From Bacteriovorax sp037444575 (lineage in GTDB: Bacteria > Bdellovibrionota > Bacteriovoracia > Bacteriovoracales > Bacteriovoracaceae): DNA of 64,000 bases. Every line of letters starts with the position of its first letter. Position 1 is the stretch's first letter. A program made the translations under genes and the position numbers. The stretch is taken from the NCBI GenBank assembly GCA_037444575.1, contig JBBIME010000005.1:327102-391101 (forward strand), given 5' to 3'. Of the stretch, positions 1-8,184 are shown in pieces. The notes beneath the pieces were generated by a model, which was given only the letters and a program-made list of their open reading frames with translations, was not told the origin of the DNA and ran no database searches.

Positions 1-1
1 G

Positions 2-937
2 TTTGTTGGGTCAAATCTGGCCGAGTTCTTGAAAAAAGATTATCGGGTGGTCGGGACCTATCATAAAAAGCACCATGCTTTTCCAGGGATCCTTACTTTG
101 CCTTGTGATGTTTTAAACAAAGAAGAAGTGCAACTGGTTCTCTATGCCTTCAAGCCAGACTTCGTTCTTTATTGTGTGGGACTAACGTCGCTTAAGGAAT
201 GTGCTGAAATGCCAAATTCCTGTGATGCTCTAAACTCTTCAGGATTATTTAGCGTTGCTGAACTTGCTCCACGATATGGGGCGCGCATTATCTATTTTTC
301 TTCTCAATACGTATTTTCGGGACTGAATAGAAACTATAATGAAATGGATAACCCTGATGTAATTACTCAGTATGGAAAGGCCTTAGCTTCTTCTGAGTTT
401 TATCTGCAGAAGTCCTCACTTAATTATCTTATTCTACGCTGTTGTAATCTTTATGGCAGAGGAGTGAATCCGTTTAAGGATACTTTTTTTGAACAATTAC
501 AAAAAAATATAAAAAATAATCGAGGCGCCAATTATGATGATTATGTTCATCAAGGATTCCTGGATATCTATTATTTAGGAATGATTGTAAAAATTTGTAT
601 CGATAAAAACGTTTCAAATAGACTACTTCAACTGAGCACTCAAGACACAATGACTTATTATGAATTTGCAAAACAATACGGCGAAATTTTCAATGAGTCA
701 GATGGTCTTATCAATAAGGGAAAGTGGCCCTTTCCAATTGCCAAAGGTAGTAACATCGAAAAGTTGGAAGAACATCTCTATTACAAATTAGATATTCTCA
801 ATATTGAAGGCTTACTTAAAATTAAAATGCCAACCATTCGAGAGTCTATGGAGTTTACTTACAGAAGATTTCATGGAAGCAAAGACGTTCATAAGAAAAT
901 AAAAAATAATAAAGGCGAAGGAATTTCTTTTATTTAA
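2..937 (+). CDS. NAD(P)-dependent sugar-nucleotide reductase, RmlD-like SDR (5' end outside window)
   Basis: This is an extended short-chain dehydrogenase of the dTDP-4-dehydrorhamnose reductase (RmlD) type, which reduces a nucleotide-linked keto-sugar for surface polysaccharide synthesis. The frame is open from base 2 and already encodes the Rossmann segment FVGSNLAEFL, so the true start lies upstream of the window; the TTG at 29 is internal. Visible family motifs are SSQYVFSG (RmlD usually STDYVFDG), the catalytic-Tyr region QYGKALASSE and the RCCNLYG strand. The usual YxxxK reads YGKAL, so the catalytic Lys position is Leu. This could mean a changed role or a non-reductase relative. The family call is firm; the substrate is inferred. 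Confidence 0.75.
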   Translation, partial: FVGSNLAEFLKKDYRVVGTYHKKHHAFPGILTLPCDVLNKEEVQLVLYAFKPDFVLYCVGLTSLKECAEMPNSCDALNSSGLFSVAELAPRYGARIIYFSSQYVFSGLNRNYNEMDNPDVITQYGKALASSEFYLQKSSLNYLILRCCNLYGRGVNPFKDTFFEQLQKNIKNNRGANYDDYVHQGFLDIYYLGMIVKICIDKNVSNRLLQLSTQDTMTYYEFAKQYGEIFNESDGLINKGKWPFPIAKGSNIEKLEEHLYYKLDILNIEGLLKIKMPTIRESMEFTYRRFHGSKDVHKKIKNNKGEGISFI

Positions 938-953
938 TCTTCGTTTAGTTTTC

Positions 954-1520
954 TTAGCGAGCAGAATTTACAATGAACTCAGTGAGGTAGTGACGAACAA
1001 GAGCGTCGACGTCCACAACTTCATTGTTAAAGCGCCAGGTGATTTTATTAAAAGGTCCAATATGCGCACGAATTTCATGGATATTAGTTGAGCCAAATTG
1101 ATCATTAAAAGAAAGTCTTGCTCCGTAGATGTCTTTTCCATTTGCAAGAAATCCAATTGAGATAACGTCAAACGACTTACGAGCAAAAATTAGACGCAGA
1201 GAATTTCTAAACAACATAAAATCATTTACGGTATTAGAAATTTTAAAAAGTTTAATCGCAGCACTTGAATGATTTCGCGCACGGTACTCATTAAACTTTG
1301 TAACATAAGCTTCAAAGCGATCGCGAAGATCGTTCATGAAAGCAATTGATGACTCTTCTAGAAGAAGTTCAGGATTTAAATGGCCATTGATATTAACAAT
1401 GCCCGATTCATCCATATTGATTTCATCAAGAGCAAGGCCCTCAATCCAAGAGTAATTCAGTGGTTGAAAAATTTGGTTATGTTCGATCATAGAATTAGGA
1501 TCGGGGTAGAGATTCATCAT
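954..1520 (-). CDS. Conserved-looking hypothetical protein, 188 aa
   Basis: I do not recognise a family. The protein is soluble, mixed alpha/beta, with no signal peptide or membrane segment. A charged helical middle (NDLRDRFEAYVTKFNEYRAR) precedes a beta-rich C-terminus. I chose the ATG pair at 1515-1520 as the start. Extending further upstream would run into the divergent membrane-protein gene starting at 1557/1572, and the upstream translation looks non-coding (HPHREIPCGDRQRKK). It is convergent with the RmlD-like gene, 16 bases apart. No convincing Shine-Dalgarno sequence is visible, so the start is uncertain. Confidence 0.55.
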   Translation of the reverse strand: MMNLYPDPNSMIEHNQIFQPLNYSWIEGLALDEINMDESGIVNINGHLNPELLLEESSIAFMNDLRDRFEAYVTKFNEYRARNHSSAAIKLFKISNTVNDFMLFRNSLRLIFARKSFDVISIGFLANGKDIYGARLSFNDQFGSTNIHEIRAHIGPFNKITWRFNNEVVDVDALVRHYLTEFIVNSAR

Positions 1521-1571
1521 GTCAAGAGCTAAGGCTATGCCAACTCTATAGATTGTGTGAAAATAGTTTTC

Positions 1572-3011
1572 ATGAATAAGCAGAAATTTTATTGTTGGCT
1601 GTTTTACCTGCTGCCGGTTGTGTATTTTCTTTCTCTGCCGATCGCCACAGGGGATCTCGCGGTGTGGGTGGCACAAGGGAAACACTTTCTTTTACATGGA
1701 GAGATTCTTCGCCATGATATCTACAGCGTTCTTCCAACCAGAGATTTGGTGTATCCGGTAGGAACTTGTGTTCTTTATGCTTTGATTTATTCTTTTAGTG
1801 GACTCGTTGGTGTCTCACTTTTTCACAAATTGCTCGTTCTCTTGATTTCTTTTTTCTGGCATCATTTCTCACTTTCGAAAGTTAAAGAGCCATGGTCATA
1901 CCCAAGTCTTTTAGTCATTTTTTTGTCATGGTTTGGGTGTTCGATGTTTTGGATTGATCGCCCGGCATTGCTTGGCATGCTTCCTCTGATTGGTTCCTTC
2001 ATCATTTTGCAAAAGGAGGAGGAGCTTGCTCCTCATGATGTAGTCGCACTGGTTTTAATTAATATCGTTTGGGTAAATTTACATGGCTCATGGCCGCTTT
2101 TAATTATGATGTATGTCTGGCGAGAGTTGACCAGAACAATTATTTTGAAAAAAAGCAATATCTGGCAACAGCTTGTTGCCATCTCTTCACTTCTTCTTTC
2201 TATCCTGATCAATCCGTTCGGGTATAAAGTATTCGCTTACCTATTTGAAACAGCTGACCTGTCGAAAGAGAGACATATTGATGAGTGGGGGGCGCCTTCG
2301 CTCACCGGTCCATATGCCTCTCAAAGTGCAGCTTATTTTTTACTGTTTTTACTGACATTGGCCTTTGGTGTTTTTCTCTTCAAAAAATCTCGTTCCAAGT
2401 TTTCCACAAGTTTAACTTCTCCTTTTTTTCCTCTCGTGTTGTTTGCTTTTAGCAACATCAGAAATACCGCACTTCCTTTTTTTATTCTCATTCCTTTTGC
2501 CTGTGAATTTATTTTGATCAAGGGAAAGGAAGAAGTAGGGCAGGAGCGAAAATCAGCCTTCAATGTAGTCTTTATCGGTTTTGTCTTGTTCTGTGGGTTT
2601 CTTTTTTTACCAATGATAAAACCCTACAGTCAGGGTTTTCTTCCAGAAAATAAAAGAGAGGTGTTTGATTCTTCTGCTCCTTTTAACGTCACTGAATTTT
2701 TAAATAATACCAAAGATAGTGATCCCGTTTTTAATGATTGGGAGTATGGAAGTTTTCTTATTCTCGCTCAGAAACATCCTATCTTTATAGACACTCGAAA
2801 TATTATCTATGATCGCTCGGAATTCGGCGAATACTCCACCGTCATTGTTGGTAATTCGGGGTGGGATAATATTTTGGATAAATATAAAATCAGATACGTT
2901 CTCTTGAATAGAAAACTTCGAACAAACTTAATTGAAAAATTGAATTCATCATTAAGCTGGAAAAGTGTTGTGGTGGATAGTGAAACGATTTTGTTTCAAA
3001 GAAAAATTTAA
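1572..3011 (+). CDS. Polytopic membrane protein, GT-C glycosyltransferase-like
   Basis: About 480 residues. Roughly ten hydrophobic segments cover the first three quarters, followed by a soluble C-terminal domain of about 120 residues. That domain has the pattern VFNDWEYGSFLI ... PIFIDTRNIIYD ... YKIRYVLLNR. This layout is seen in a group of hypothetical GT-C-like proteins whose C-terminal module carries an N(D/E)WEWGGYL / VFIDGR motif. An early acidic residue after the first membrane segment (TGDLAVWVAQG) would fit a GT-C active-site loop. No substrate can be named. The start could be the ATG at 1572 or the GTG at 1557; neither has a good ribosome-binding site. It ends three bases from the 3' end of the 6S RNA candidate on the other strand. 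Confidence 0.6.
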   Translation: MNKQKFYCWLFYLLPVVYFLSLPIATGDLAVWVAQGKHFLLHGEILRHDIYSVLPTRDLVYPVGTCVLYALIYSFSGLVGVSLFHKLLVLLISFFWHHFSLSKVKEPWSYPSLLVIFLSWFGCSMFWIDRPALLGMLPLIGSFIILQKEEELAPHDVVALVLINIVWVNLHGSWPLLIMMYVWRELTRTIILKKSNIWQQLVAISSLLLSILINPFGYKVFAYLFETADLSKERHIDEWGAPSLTGPYASQSAAYFLLFLLTLAFGVFLFKKSRSKFSTSLTSPFFPLVLFAFSNIRNTALPFFILIPFACEFILIKGKEEVGQERKSAFNVVFIGFVLFCGFLFLPMIKPYSQGFLPENKREVFDSSAPFNVTEFLNNTKDSDPVFNDWEYGSFLILAQKHPIFIDTRNIIYDRSEFGEYSTVIVGNSGWDNILDKYKIRYVLLNRKLRTNLIEKLNSSLSWKSVVVDSETILFQRKI

Positions 3012-3013
3012 AA

Positions 3014-3199
3014 GAGCCTAGGAGGAGGACTACTGTCGAGGTTCCGCCCATTTTTAAATAGGTGGCTGCAGTTAGTAGTCGCTTTAGGCTTCTCACTTAA
3101 AAAACCCGTAGGTTTAATATGAGCTTGCTCACCGTGACCAGGGACCGCTCCCGAATATATCTTTATAGAGGAACCAACTTAATGCCAACTCCTAGACCC
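3014..3199 (-). ncRNA. ssrS: 6S RNA candidate (RNA polymerase-binding regulatory RNA)
   Basis: This 400-base gap has no credible ORF. Read on the minus strand, it holds a sequence of about 186 nt (6S is about 184 nt) with the typical 6S pieces in order. These are an outer stem (GTCTAGGAG near the 5' end against CTCCTCCTAGGC at the 3' end), an upper-arm hairpin GGTGAGCAAGCTC, then GTGAGAAGCCTAAAGC. The E. coli 6S counterparts are GGTGAGCATGCTC and GAGAAGCCTTAAAAC. A further inner pairing, GACTACT with AGTAGTC, extends the rod. A TATAAT box (3206-3211) lies 7 bases before the inferred 5' end, and a T-rich stretch follows the 3' end. 6S RNA mimics an open promoter and sequesters sigma-70 holoenzyme in stationary phase. 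The ends are estimates. Confidence 0.8.
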
Positions 3200-3205
3200 A
3201 CTTTC

Positions 3206-3211
3206 ATTATA
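3206..3211 (-). promoter_or_regulatory. -10 box of the 6S RNA promoter
   Basis: A perfect TATAAT on the minus strand stands 7 bases upstream of the inferred 6S 5' end. No good -35 hexamer is seen at 17 bases, so activity may depend on the -10 region alone. Confidence 0.55.
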
Positions 3212-3409
3212 CACCGTCGGACTGAGGGACTCTAGAAAAGTTTTTACCCTACTAATGAAATCTTAGGGTTGGCTAAAAAATAGTGACCCTTGACACAAGT
3301 TTGCAAAAAAAGCTGAGTAAAATGATAAAATAATTACGTCAGAATTAAAGTTTTCACAGAAGACCGCCGAAGCGGTTCTCAGTGAACTGAAAGCAATAGG
3401 GAGTGATCT

Positions 3410-3592
3410 ATGAAAAAACTAATGGCCTACTTAAAAGATGAGAGTGGTCAAACATCAACAGAGTATATTCTACTGGTTGCGGTTGTTGCCATGATCGTTT
3501 TTAAGTTTAAAGCGCAAGCTTCTTCAAGACTTGAGCAACTAACAGGTAACGTATTTACTAAAGCAGATACTATGTTGAATGAAACCCCATAA
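3410..3592 (+). CDS. flp: Flp/Tad-type major pilin precursor
   Basis: A 60-residue prepilin for the Tad (type IVc) pilus. A short polar leader (MKKLMAYLKDESG) ends in Gly13. The mature N-terminus is QTSTEYILLVAVVAM, with Glu at +5 followed by a hydrophobic helix, as in Flp pilins. A small hydrophilic C-terminus ends at Pro60. A good ribosome-binding site (AATAGGGAGTGATCT) precedes the ATG, and the leader mRNA contains a small CCGC-CGAA-GCGG hairpin (3364-3375). It is first in the locus and followed by a 115-base gap, so it may be transcribed more strongly than the downstream genes, as is usual for major pilins. It is the best major-pilin candidate among the five prepilin-like proteins here. 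Confidence 0.85.
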   Translation: MKKLMAYLKDESGQTSTEYILLVAVVAMIVFKFKAQASSRLEQLTGNVFTKADTMLNETP

Positions 3593-3707
3593 GTTTACGC
3601 TAGTGGGTTTGAATTTCTAAAGAGCTGTCTAGCTGAAATGTAATTTTCTGAATGGGTATTATTTTCCCTCTATTGCTACTTGTTCTTTCCTCTTCAATCC
3701 TTAATCA

Positions 3708-3929
3708 ATGACAACCAAAAATAATATGAGGGCCCGTGGCCAGGCCCTCATAGAATATCTTTTTATATTCAGCTTTATGACGTTTATAACGATCACGATG
3801 GTAAGAGGGTTGGGAAAGACTCTATTTAAGTCCGTGGGTTATTTAGGCTATGAATTAACTGAGCAATTTAGCGTTGGAGTTTGTAAGAGCGATTGCTTCT
3901 TTGATGGCTACGCGAATCAGGAGAGGTAG
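3708..3929 (+). CDS. Prepilin-like Tad protein (minor pilin)
   Basis: A 73-residue protein with the cleavage motif RARG/QALIEYLFIF: Gly before the cut, Glu at +5 and a hydrophobic stem. It has a short C-terminal part with two cysteines (VCKSDCFF) that may form a disulfide outside the membrane. An alternative start is the ATG at 3726, giving a shorter leader (MRARG). Neither start has a strong ribosome-binding site. It lies two bases upstream of the prepilin peptidase gene and is probably translated with it. It is likely a minor pilin or pseudopilin. Confidence 0.7.
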   Translation: MTTKNNMRARGQALIEYLFIFSFMTFITITMVRGLGKTLFKSVGYLGYELTEQFSVGVCKSDCFFDGYANQER

Positions 3930-3931
3930 CA

Positions 3932-4441
3932 ATGCTTCCAATGATCGTCTTTATATTCATCTCAATTCAACTCCTGGTTGTGGCGTACGTCGATTTTAAG
4001 ACTAGAAAAATTTCCAATGTGTGGATTCTGATAAATTTTATATTTTTTTGTGTCCTTACTTTTTTGTTTCCAAAAATCTATGTTTGGAAAATTGGCGCTC
4101 TTTTGTTTTCTCTGGCCTTTTTATTCGTGGGATTTGCTCTTTTCATCATGAATATTATGGGAGGAGGAGATTCAAAATACCTGGCTTCATTTTATTTGTT
4201 GGTTCCGTTACAGTTTCAGGAGAATGTTTTTCTTCATCTGTTATACACAACCGTGATTGTCGGAAGTTCACTTTTATTATTTAACGCTCTCAAGAACTTT
4301 GATAATATTATCTTGTTAGTGAAAATTGGCGACATAAACGGAATTAAGAAAATTTTTGGAAAAAAATTTACATATGCCCCGGTTATCTTTATCGCATGGA
4401 TGTGGTTTGGGTGGGAAAATCGATTAATCTTAGGTTACTAA
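3932..4441 (+). CDS. cpaA: Prepilin peptidase, A24 family (CpaA/TadV)
   Basis: A 169-residue polytopic inner-membrane aspartic protease that cleaves the Gly-Gln leaders of the Tad prepilins. The two catalytic aspartates are visible: VAYVDFKTRKISN (Asp near residue 21) and the GGGDSK loop (GxGDxK motif). The N-terminal methyltransferase domain of PilD-type enzymes is missing, as expected for the short CpaA/TadV class. GGAGAGG precedes the ATG. The gene overlaps the start of the next prepilin-like gene. Confidence 0.88.
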   Translation: MLPMIVFIFISIQLLVVAYVDFKTRKISNVWILINFIFFCVLTFLFPKIYVWKIGALLFSLAFLFVGFALFIMNIMGGGDSKYLASFYLLVPLQFQENVFLHLLYTTVIVGSSLLLFNALKNFDNIILLVKIGDINGIKKIFGKKFTYAPVIFIAWMWFGWENRLILGY

Positions 4442-4749
4442 GAAACAATTTAGGTCAGAGTGTGGTGGAATATATTCTGCTTCTGGCAGTAATCAGCTCA
4501 CTTGGTTACACATTCTACAATAATAAAAGATTTAAAGCTTTCATTAAAGGAAATGATGGGATGTTTGCCACAATGAAAAAAGGCATGGGGTATTCCTATA
4601 GATATGGTTTGGAATACAAGACAGAAATTCCTATTGATGAAAAAATGTCATTTAATTATCAGTCCAACAAACACGACACTTATTTAAATCCTCAGGATGA
4701 GAAGAGTCGTTTTTTTGCTGGAAGTAAGCCTTATCCACTACAACCATGA
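4396..4749 (+). CDS. Prepilin-like Tad protein
   Basis: A 117-residue protein whose membrane stem carries LG/QSVVEYILLLAVISSLG, a Gly-Gln cleavage site with Glu at +5. The polar C-terminal region of about 80 residues is longer than in a Flp pilin, which points to a minor pilin. The ATG at 4396 lies inside the end of the peptidase gene; a GTG at 4402 or 4411 is possible. The stop overlaps the next start (ATGA), indicating translational coupling. Confidence 0.7.
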   Translation: MDVVWVGKSINLRLLRNNLGQSVVEYILLLAVISSLGYTFYNNKRFKAFIKGNDGMFATMKKGMGYSYRYGLEYKTEIPIDEKMSFNYQSNKHDTYLNPQDEKSRFFAGSKPYPLQP

Positions 4750-5267
4750 ATGTAAAAAATAACAAGGGACAATCGACGATAGAATTTATTACAACCTTTT
4801 CGGCTGCTGTCGGTTTTATTTTCCTTTTTCTTAAGATGGCAACAAATTACACTGAAGGGTATATGGTTCATCATGCAACCTATATGGCCTCTAGGGCCTT
4901 CTTGGTCAGTGACTCTGAGTCTCAACAATCAATTGAAGGAAGAGACAAGAGTGCTTTTACTGTTGCCAGCGCAGTTTTTAAAAAAAATCTTCCTGAAAAA
5001 CTTATAAAAAATTTTAACGGCGAATTAAAGCCTAATTATCCAGGAGCTGGAATCCTTGCACCATTCATTGGTGTGTGGATTGAGTACACTCAACCTTTCT
5101 CGATCGGCTTTGTCGGGGGAAAAGATCCAGTTACATTTCGCTCAGAATCTTTTTTAGGAAGAGAGCCCACTAGAGTGGAATCAATTGCTCAGGTTTGTGC
5201 CGCCATTAAGACAGTAACAGAGGCAGATTGCAAAACTGAAGCAACTTTGGATGATAATGGTGGTTGA
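4746..5267 (+). CDS. TadE-like pseudopilin
   Basis: A 173-residue protein with the leader MNVKNNKG, the cut site G/QSTIEFITTFSAAVG (Glu at +5), one membrane helix and an exported domain of about 130 residues. That domain contains a likely C-terminal disulfide pair (VCAAI ... DCKTE). Size and architecture fit TadE/TadF pseudopilins, which help assemble or anchor the Tad fibre. The start overlaps the previous stop as ATGA. Confidence 0.72.
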   Translation: MNVKNNKGQSTIEFITTFSAAVGFIFLFLKMATNYTEGYMVHHATYMASRAFLVSDSESQQSIEGRDKSAFTVASAVFKKNLPEKLIKNFNGELKPNYPGAGILAPFIGVWIEYTQPFSIGFVGGKDPVTFRSESFLGREPTRVESIAQVCAAIKTVTEADCKTEATLDDNGG

Positions 5268-5268
5268 A

Positions 5269-5787
5269 ATGAAATTAAAAATTGATCATCAGAAATTTCT
5301 CAATCAGAAAGGACAAGCAATTTTTGAGATGATTCTCTTTCTGCCTTTTTTACTCTTCCTTTATACGATCTACTATTCAGCGGGAAATGCTATCAGCGGC
5401 TCTATCAACCAACAAAAAGCAGTGCGAGGCTATTACTATACTTTGGTAAAAGGTAATTCCTATATTGCTTCCGCTACTGATTTAAGAGGACACAGCGGCA
5501 AGGGGATTCATAGAGTTGGCTTCGGTGGTGTTGGATGGAATGAGAGGATGGATCGGGAAATACCAATAGCTCCATGTTTTAAATTCTCTTCTCTTTTAAA
5601 AAATGGCACGTCTGAGGCGTGTGATGGGCATATTCGAGAGGAACAAGGATCAAGTCGATTTATCCGACTGTTTACCTACTATGGAGTTTGTGGGCCAACC
5701 TATACCGCTCCGGATTCAACTTTTATTATTGATCCTCATGAACAAGGCAGGAGTGGAGCAGCCTCTTGTATCATGGGCGGGAACTAG
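5269..5787 (+). CDS. TadE-like pseudopilin
   Basis: A protein of about 172 residues with a polar leader ending NQKG, then QAIFEMILFLPFLLFLYTIY (Gly-Gln cut, Glu at +5) and a large exported domain with three or four cysteines. I chose the ATG at 5269, one base after the upstream stop (TGA-A-ATG); the in-frame ATG at 5251 would lie inside the upstream gene. The FLPFLLF stem after the Glu is common in TadE/TadG-like proteins. It is probably a minor component of the pilus base or tip. Confidence 0.7.
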   Translation: MKLKIDHQKFLNQKGQAIFEMILFLPFLLFLYTIYYSAGNAISGSINQQKAVRGYYYTLVKGNSYIASATDLRGHSGKGIHRVGFGGVGWNERMDREIPIAPCFKFSSLLKNGTSEACDGHIREEQGSSRFIRLFTYYGVCGPTYTAPDSTFIIDPHEQGRSGAASCIMGGN

Positions 5788-5864
5788 TCAAAATCTTCCC
5801 CTCCCAATCTTAAGAGCAAAAAATTGCTAGAATAAAAGCTAGTTATTTAAACAGGTTGGAAAAA

Positions 5865-6689
5865 ATGAACACACGCGCCCTGACTCTGGCCCTCGTTATC
5901 GCAGGCTTTGCCATGATGATGGTGTACACATATATCGATGATCAAAAGGCAGCGATGATAAAACAATACGGAACTCAAAGTTCAGTCATTGTCGCCAAAG
6001 TAGATATTCAAGAATTAGATTTGATCGACGATTCTAAAATTCAAGTTATAACTGTTCCAGAAAATTTTCTTTCACCAGGTCACTTTAAATCAATTAAAGA
6101 ATTAGAAAATACAATCGCAACTGTTCCAATTATTAAAGGTGAACAAATCACAAAACCACGCGTGACTTATCCTGGAATTAAAACAGGATTATCAAGACAA
6201 GTCTCAGTTGGGAAACGTGCTGTCGCTATTAATATCACTGAACGAGATGCCGTTGGTCGTTTGATTAAGCCAGGTGATCGTGTCGATGTTCTCGCTGCAA
6301 TTGATATCTCACAGGGAGCGAGAAAAGATTTGCAAAAAACAAGAACCGTTTTGCAAGACGTTTTAGTTCTATCAACGGGTATGAGTATGACAAACTCAAT
6401 TCCAATTTATGGAGTTGAAACACCTAAAGTTATTCGTACGATGAACCTCAACACCTATACAACATATAACACGATCACATTAGAGCTCGATCCGTATGAT
6501 GTTCAAAAACTTTCATTCATTCAAGCCTATGGTAGTGGGTCACTTTCTCTCTCTCTTAGAAATAATGCGGATAAAGAGCCAGTGAGATTAAAAGCAACGC
6601 AAATTTACGATGTACTTGGAGAAGATGCTTCTGAAGCAAAAACTTTCTTCTCTGATAAATACACAAAAGAGAGTAAGAATGCTCAATAG
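5865..6689 (+). CDS. cpaB: Tad pilus assembly protein CpaB/RcpC
   Basis: About 274 residues. An N-terminal membrane anchor (residues about 5-22) is followed by a SAF-like segment (VIVAKVDIQELDLIDDSKI ... PIIKGEQITKPR) and the RcpC/CpaB core, including AVAINITERDAVGRLIKPGDRVDV. CpaB is a periplasmic protein that works with the CpaC secretin in the outer part of the Tad machine. I prefer the ATG at 5865 to the TTG at 5856. The gene overlaps cpaC by 11 bases. Confidence 0.88.
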   Translation: MNTRALTLALVIAGFAMMMVYTYIDDQKAAMIKQYGTQSSVIVAKVDIQELDLIDDSKIQVITVPENFLSPGHFKSIKELENTIATVPIIKGEQITKPRVTYPGIKTGLSRQVSVGKRAVAINITERDAVGRLIKPGDRVDVLAAIDISQGARKDLQKTRTVLQDVLVLSTGMSMTNSIPIYGVETPKVIRTMNLNTYTTYNTITLELDPYDVQKLSFIQAYGSGSLSLSLRNNADKEPVRLKATQIYDVLGEDASEAKTFFSDKYTKESKNAQ

Positions 6690-8184
6690 GTTTTACTTAT
6701 TTATTTTTTCTTGTTGTTTGAGCATGAGTCTTCTTGCTCAAGACGAGGCAGCGAAAGAAGAAGCTTTAAAAGAAATCGATGTTGTCGTCGGTCTTGAAAA
6801 AATTATTAAACTAGACTTTGTTCCAAACACAGTCGTTAAACTAGCTAACGAAAATTTGGCGACCTATCAAATTGTCCCTTCAAAAAAAGAAGTTTTGCTA
6901 ACAGGTGTAAAAGCTGGTGAGACAACTCTTACTTTAAGAGATACTGCCGGAGATATACGCGCCCGTTACTTGGTTAAGGTAACAGCTTCAGATCAATCAA
7001 AAGTTGTTGTGCAACTAAAAGAACTTTTGAGCGATGTCGAAGGACTTGAAATTGGAATTAAAGGAGATGCTGTTTTCGTTGGAGGGCAGATTGTTGTTCC
7101 AAGCGATATTGGAAAGGTTGTTGTTATCCTCGATAAATATCCTGACGTATTAAGACTGGTGGAACTTTCTCCGCAAACCCAACTAGTCATTGCTAAAAAA
7201 ATGCAAGAAGAAATGCAAAAAAGTCAGCTTAAGGATGTCACTGTTCGAGTTGTAAACGGAAGTTTTTGGATTGAAGGGATTGTTGGCTCGAAGGAAGAAA
7301 GTGATAAAGCGGAGCAAATTGCGAGGGCCTATCTTCCAGATCAAATTCAAAACTTAGCGAGAAGAACAGATGCTGTTCAATCAACAAAAAAACCGCCTTT
7401 TGAAAATTTGCTAACCATTAATGCAAAACCAAAACCTGAACCACTTCCAAAATTATTTAAGTTAACTGCTCAGTTCGTCGAGCTGACTAAGGCCTACGAT
7501 AAATTATTTGCTTTTACGTGGACTCCTTTTATTGGGGCAGATGGAGGTGCCATTGCTGTTGGTAGAAGTGCCTCTGGTGGAGTGACGACAAGTACAACAG
7601 CAGCAGGAGGAGCGGGAACCCTCTCGGCGACTATCTCTAATCTTTTTCCAAAGCTTAATTCTGCTAAAAGTGCTGGATACGCTCGCGTAGTTGAATCAGG
7701 AATTATAATCGTAAAAGAAAATGTTGCTGGATCAATCAATAAGACAACGAATATTCCATATCAGATCGGAGCCGTTGATAATGCCAAAGCGGGAACTGCG
7801 ACTGCAGGGTTTAAGATGAACATTACACCGACCATGCTTCAAGAAGAGAGAATTAATTTAAAAATGGCAATCACTGTAAGTTCTACAACCGGGCTAAATC
7901 CGCCTACAACTTTTGAAAATACAATCGATACTTCGATAGTAGTTAAGTCTCAAGAGTCAGCAGTTGTCGGTGGGGTTGTTCAAAATAAAACGACAACAGA
8001 TTTCGATAAAGATGGTGCCAATCCAACATCTCAAACTGGATCAGCGCTATTTTCATTTGTTAAATCAAAACATTATTCAACAAACCGAGACCAATTCGTC
8101 ATTTTCGTTACACCCGAAGTAATCGATTCTGCGGCCAGTGGTGCAACCGATATTGAAAGAAAGTTTAGAAAAAGGAGCCGGTAA
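6679..8184 (+). CDS. cpaC: Tad pilus secretin CpaC/RcpA
   Basis: A 501-residue outer-membrane secretin. A signal peptide (MLNRFYLFIFSCCLSMSLLAQ) is followed by a pilus-assembly N-domain (about 30-110), a BON-like segment (VTVRVVNGSFWIEGIVGSKE), and the secretin domain from about residue 245 to the end (FKLTAQFVEL ... VVESGIIIVKENVAGS ... FVIFVTPEVID). A Gly/Ser/Thr/Ala-rich loop around residues 287-320 probably forms the gate or lip region. I chose the ATG at 6679 because a start further upstream would remove the signal peptide from the N-terminus. It abuts the fused ATPase gene with no gap. Confidence 0.9.
   Translation: MLNRFYLFIFSCCLSMSLLAQDEAAKEEALKEIDVVVGLEKIIKLDFVPNTVVKLANENLATYQIVPSKKEVLLTGVKAGETTLTLRDTAGDIRARYLVKVTASDQSKVVVQLKELLSDVEGLEIGIKGDAVFVGGQIVVPSDIGKVVVILDKYPDVLRLVELSPQTQLVIAKKMQEEMQKSQLKDVTVRVVNGSFWIEGIVGSKEESDKAEQIARAYLPDQIQNLARRTDAVQSTKKPPFENLLTINAKPKPEPLPKLFKLTAQFVELTKAYDKLFAFTWTPFIGADGGAIAVGRSASGGVTTSTTAAGGAGTLSATISNLFPKLNSAKSAGYARVVESGIIIVKENVAGSINKTTNIPYQIGAVDNAKAGTATAGFKMNITPTMLQEERINLKMAITVSSTTGLNPPTTFENTIDTSIVVKSQESAVVGGVVQNKTTTDFDKDGANPTSQTGSALFSFVKSKHYSTNRDQFVIFVTPEVIDSAASGATDIERKFRKRSR

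Noticed and set aside
3290..3331. Sigma-70 promoter for the major pilin (TTGACA with TAAAAT)
   Set aside because: TTGACA is perfect, but the nearest -10-like box is 22 bases away; no pair with 16-18 spacing was found.
3012..3409. RNase P RNA, tmRNA or SRP RNA in the long gap
   Set aside because: The conserved RNase P GAGGAAAGTCC block, the tmRNA tRNA-like end and the SRP GGAAGCA loop are all absent on both strands; the 6S motifs fit better.
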